From a candidate division WWE3 bacterium CG_4_9_14_3_um_filter_43_9 (GTDB lineage: Bacteria; Patescibacteriota; CPR3; GCA-002780085): a stretch of DNA of 6,352 nucleotides. The translations under genes and the position numbers were made by a program. The notes below the pieces were generated by a model. The model was given only the letters and a program-made list of their open reading frames with translations. It ran no database searches and was not told where the DNA came from. The stretch's first letter is position 1. Each line of letters opens with the position of its first letter. The DNA lies in NCBI GenBank assembly GCA_002791435.1, contig PFXB01000108.1:1-6352 (forward strand), given 5' to 3'. This document shows positions 6,223 to 6,352 of the stretch, piece after piece.

Positions 6223-6266
6223 GGGTTTGTCAAAAACCCCCGCTTTGCGGGGGAAAAAACAAACCC
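6223..6266 (-). terminator. Strong intrinsic terminator on the - strand inside a longer inverted repeat
   Basis: On the - strand, CCCCCGC-AAA-GCGGGGG (6253-6237) is followed by TTTTTG, a classic Rho-independent terminator. Outer arms GGGTTTGT (6223-6230) and ACAAACCC (6259-6266) add 8 bp of pairing beyond an unpaired A/A internal loop. It begins 38 bp after the stop codon of the partial gene at 6292-6352, which it probably terminates. On the + strand the stem is followed by A residues, so it would not terminate + transcription well. Confidence 0.8.
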
Positions 6267-6291
6267 GTGAGTTAGGGACTTTCCCGGACTT

Positions 6292-6352
6292 TTATGCCCT
6301 GTCTCCAACTTTTTTTGACAAGTTGTTCACTGCACTGTCACCCAGATTTCCA
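6292..6352 (-). CDS. C-terminal end of a partial hypothetical protein entering from the right edge
   Basis: One - strand frame is open from the right edge and ends GNLGDSAVNNLSKKVGDRA followed by TAA (6294-6292). Only 19 codons are visible, so the family cannot be named. The call rests on the protein-like composition and on the intrinsic terminator beginning 38 bp downstream in the same orientation. A competing + strand frame (from ATG 6155 or 6209, open to the right edge) overlaps it. That frame has no ribosome site and passes through the terminator stem, so I judge it less likely. Confidence 0.5.
   Translation of the reverse strand, partial: GNLGDSAVNNLSKKVGDRA

Larger units (their letters stand above)
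5956..6291. other. Gene-poor interval with hairpins, short repeats and a terminator
   Basis: No reading frame here looks like a real protein. The longest + strand frame runs in from the antisense of the PIG-L gene and stops at 6268-6270. Contents are the PIG-L leader and promoter, hairpins at 6010-6031 and 6059-6072, a 13-bp direct repeat at 6097 and 6208, and a - strand terminator at 6223-6266. Apart from these I see nothing assignable in 6073-6222. It could be decayed sequence. Confidence 0.5.
5968..6311. repeat. 13-bp direct repeat CTGTCTCCAACTT, two copies
   Basis: Exact copies lie at 5968-5980 and 6299-6311. The first is in the PIG-L leader between the -10 and the ribosome site; the second is in the last codons of the partial gene at the right edge. 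Confidence 0.6.

Noticed and set aside
5740..6270. + strand frame of 176 codons
   Set aside because: Mostly antisense of the PIG-L N-terminus and then intergenic sequence; the translation has no domain-like character.
6306..6325. CAACTT/AAGTTG inverted repeat and TTGACA (6315-6320) as a + strand promoter
   Set aside because: No -10 hexamer at the right spacing before the window ends, and it lies within the probable - strand coding end.
6155..6352. + strand frame from ATG 6155 (or 6209), open to the right edge
   Set aside because: No ribosome binding site, low-complexity translation, and it runs through the terminator stem. The opposing - strand frame with stop and terminator explains the region better.

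Overview
The window is an AT-rich, gene-dense bacterial segment with standard use of TGA as stop. Four complete genes lie on or near a + strand block, two complete genes lie on the - strand, and a probable partial - strand gene sits at each edge. Compact spacing, short leaders, TG-extended -10 elements, short CCGCC/GGCGG palindromes and a PspC plus LiaF-like membrane set together suggest a Patescibacteria (CPR)-type genome. That assignment is inference from style; no marker gene in the window proves it.

Layout. Positions 1-84 probably hold the N-terminus of a - strand gene that runs off the left edge. Positions 70-243 form a composite inverted-repeat element with nested hairpins, ending exactly over the stop codon of the next gene. 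Positions 242-1843 (-) encode a 533-residue polytopic membrane protein that I do not recognise. A short divergent promoter region (1844-1956) separates it from an RlmB/TrmH-type rRNA 2'-O-methyltransferase (1957-2694, +).

Positions 2761-5177 (+) form a tight three-gene operon behind an extended -10 promoter: a cytidylate-kinase-like P-loop kinase, a PspC-domain membrane protein, and a LiaF-like protein with three membrane segments and a GSG-repeat beta domain. The last two share a membrane module and are only 3 bp apart, so they probably act together in envelope sensing or maintenance. The kinase's link to them is unknown.

A PIG-L family deacetylase-like protein (5221-5955, -) converges on this operon and has altered motif residues. 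Its promoter lies at 5990-5995. Positions 5956-6291 hold no convincing gene but do hold two GC hairpins, two nested 13-bp direct repeats and a strong - strand intrinsic terminator (6223-6266). That terminator probably ends a gene whose last 19 codons are visible at 6292-6352.

No tRNA, rRNA, CRISPR array or transposase was found. The most unusual items are the composite inverted repeat at the left, the kinase-PspC-LiaF-like operon, and the unrecognised 533-residue membrane protein. I see no clear evidence for a wholly new defence or mobile system.
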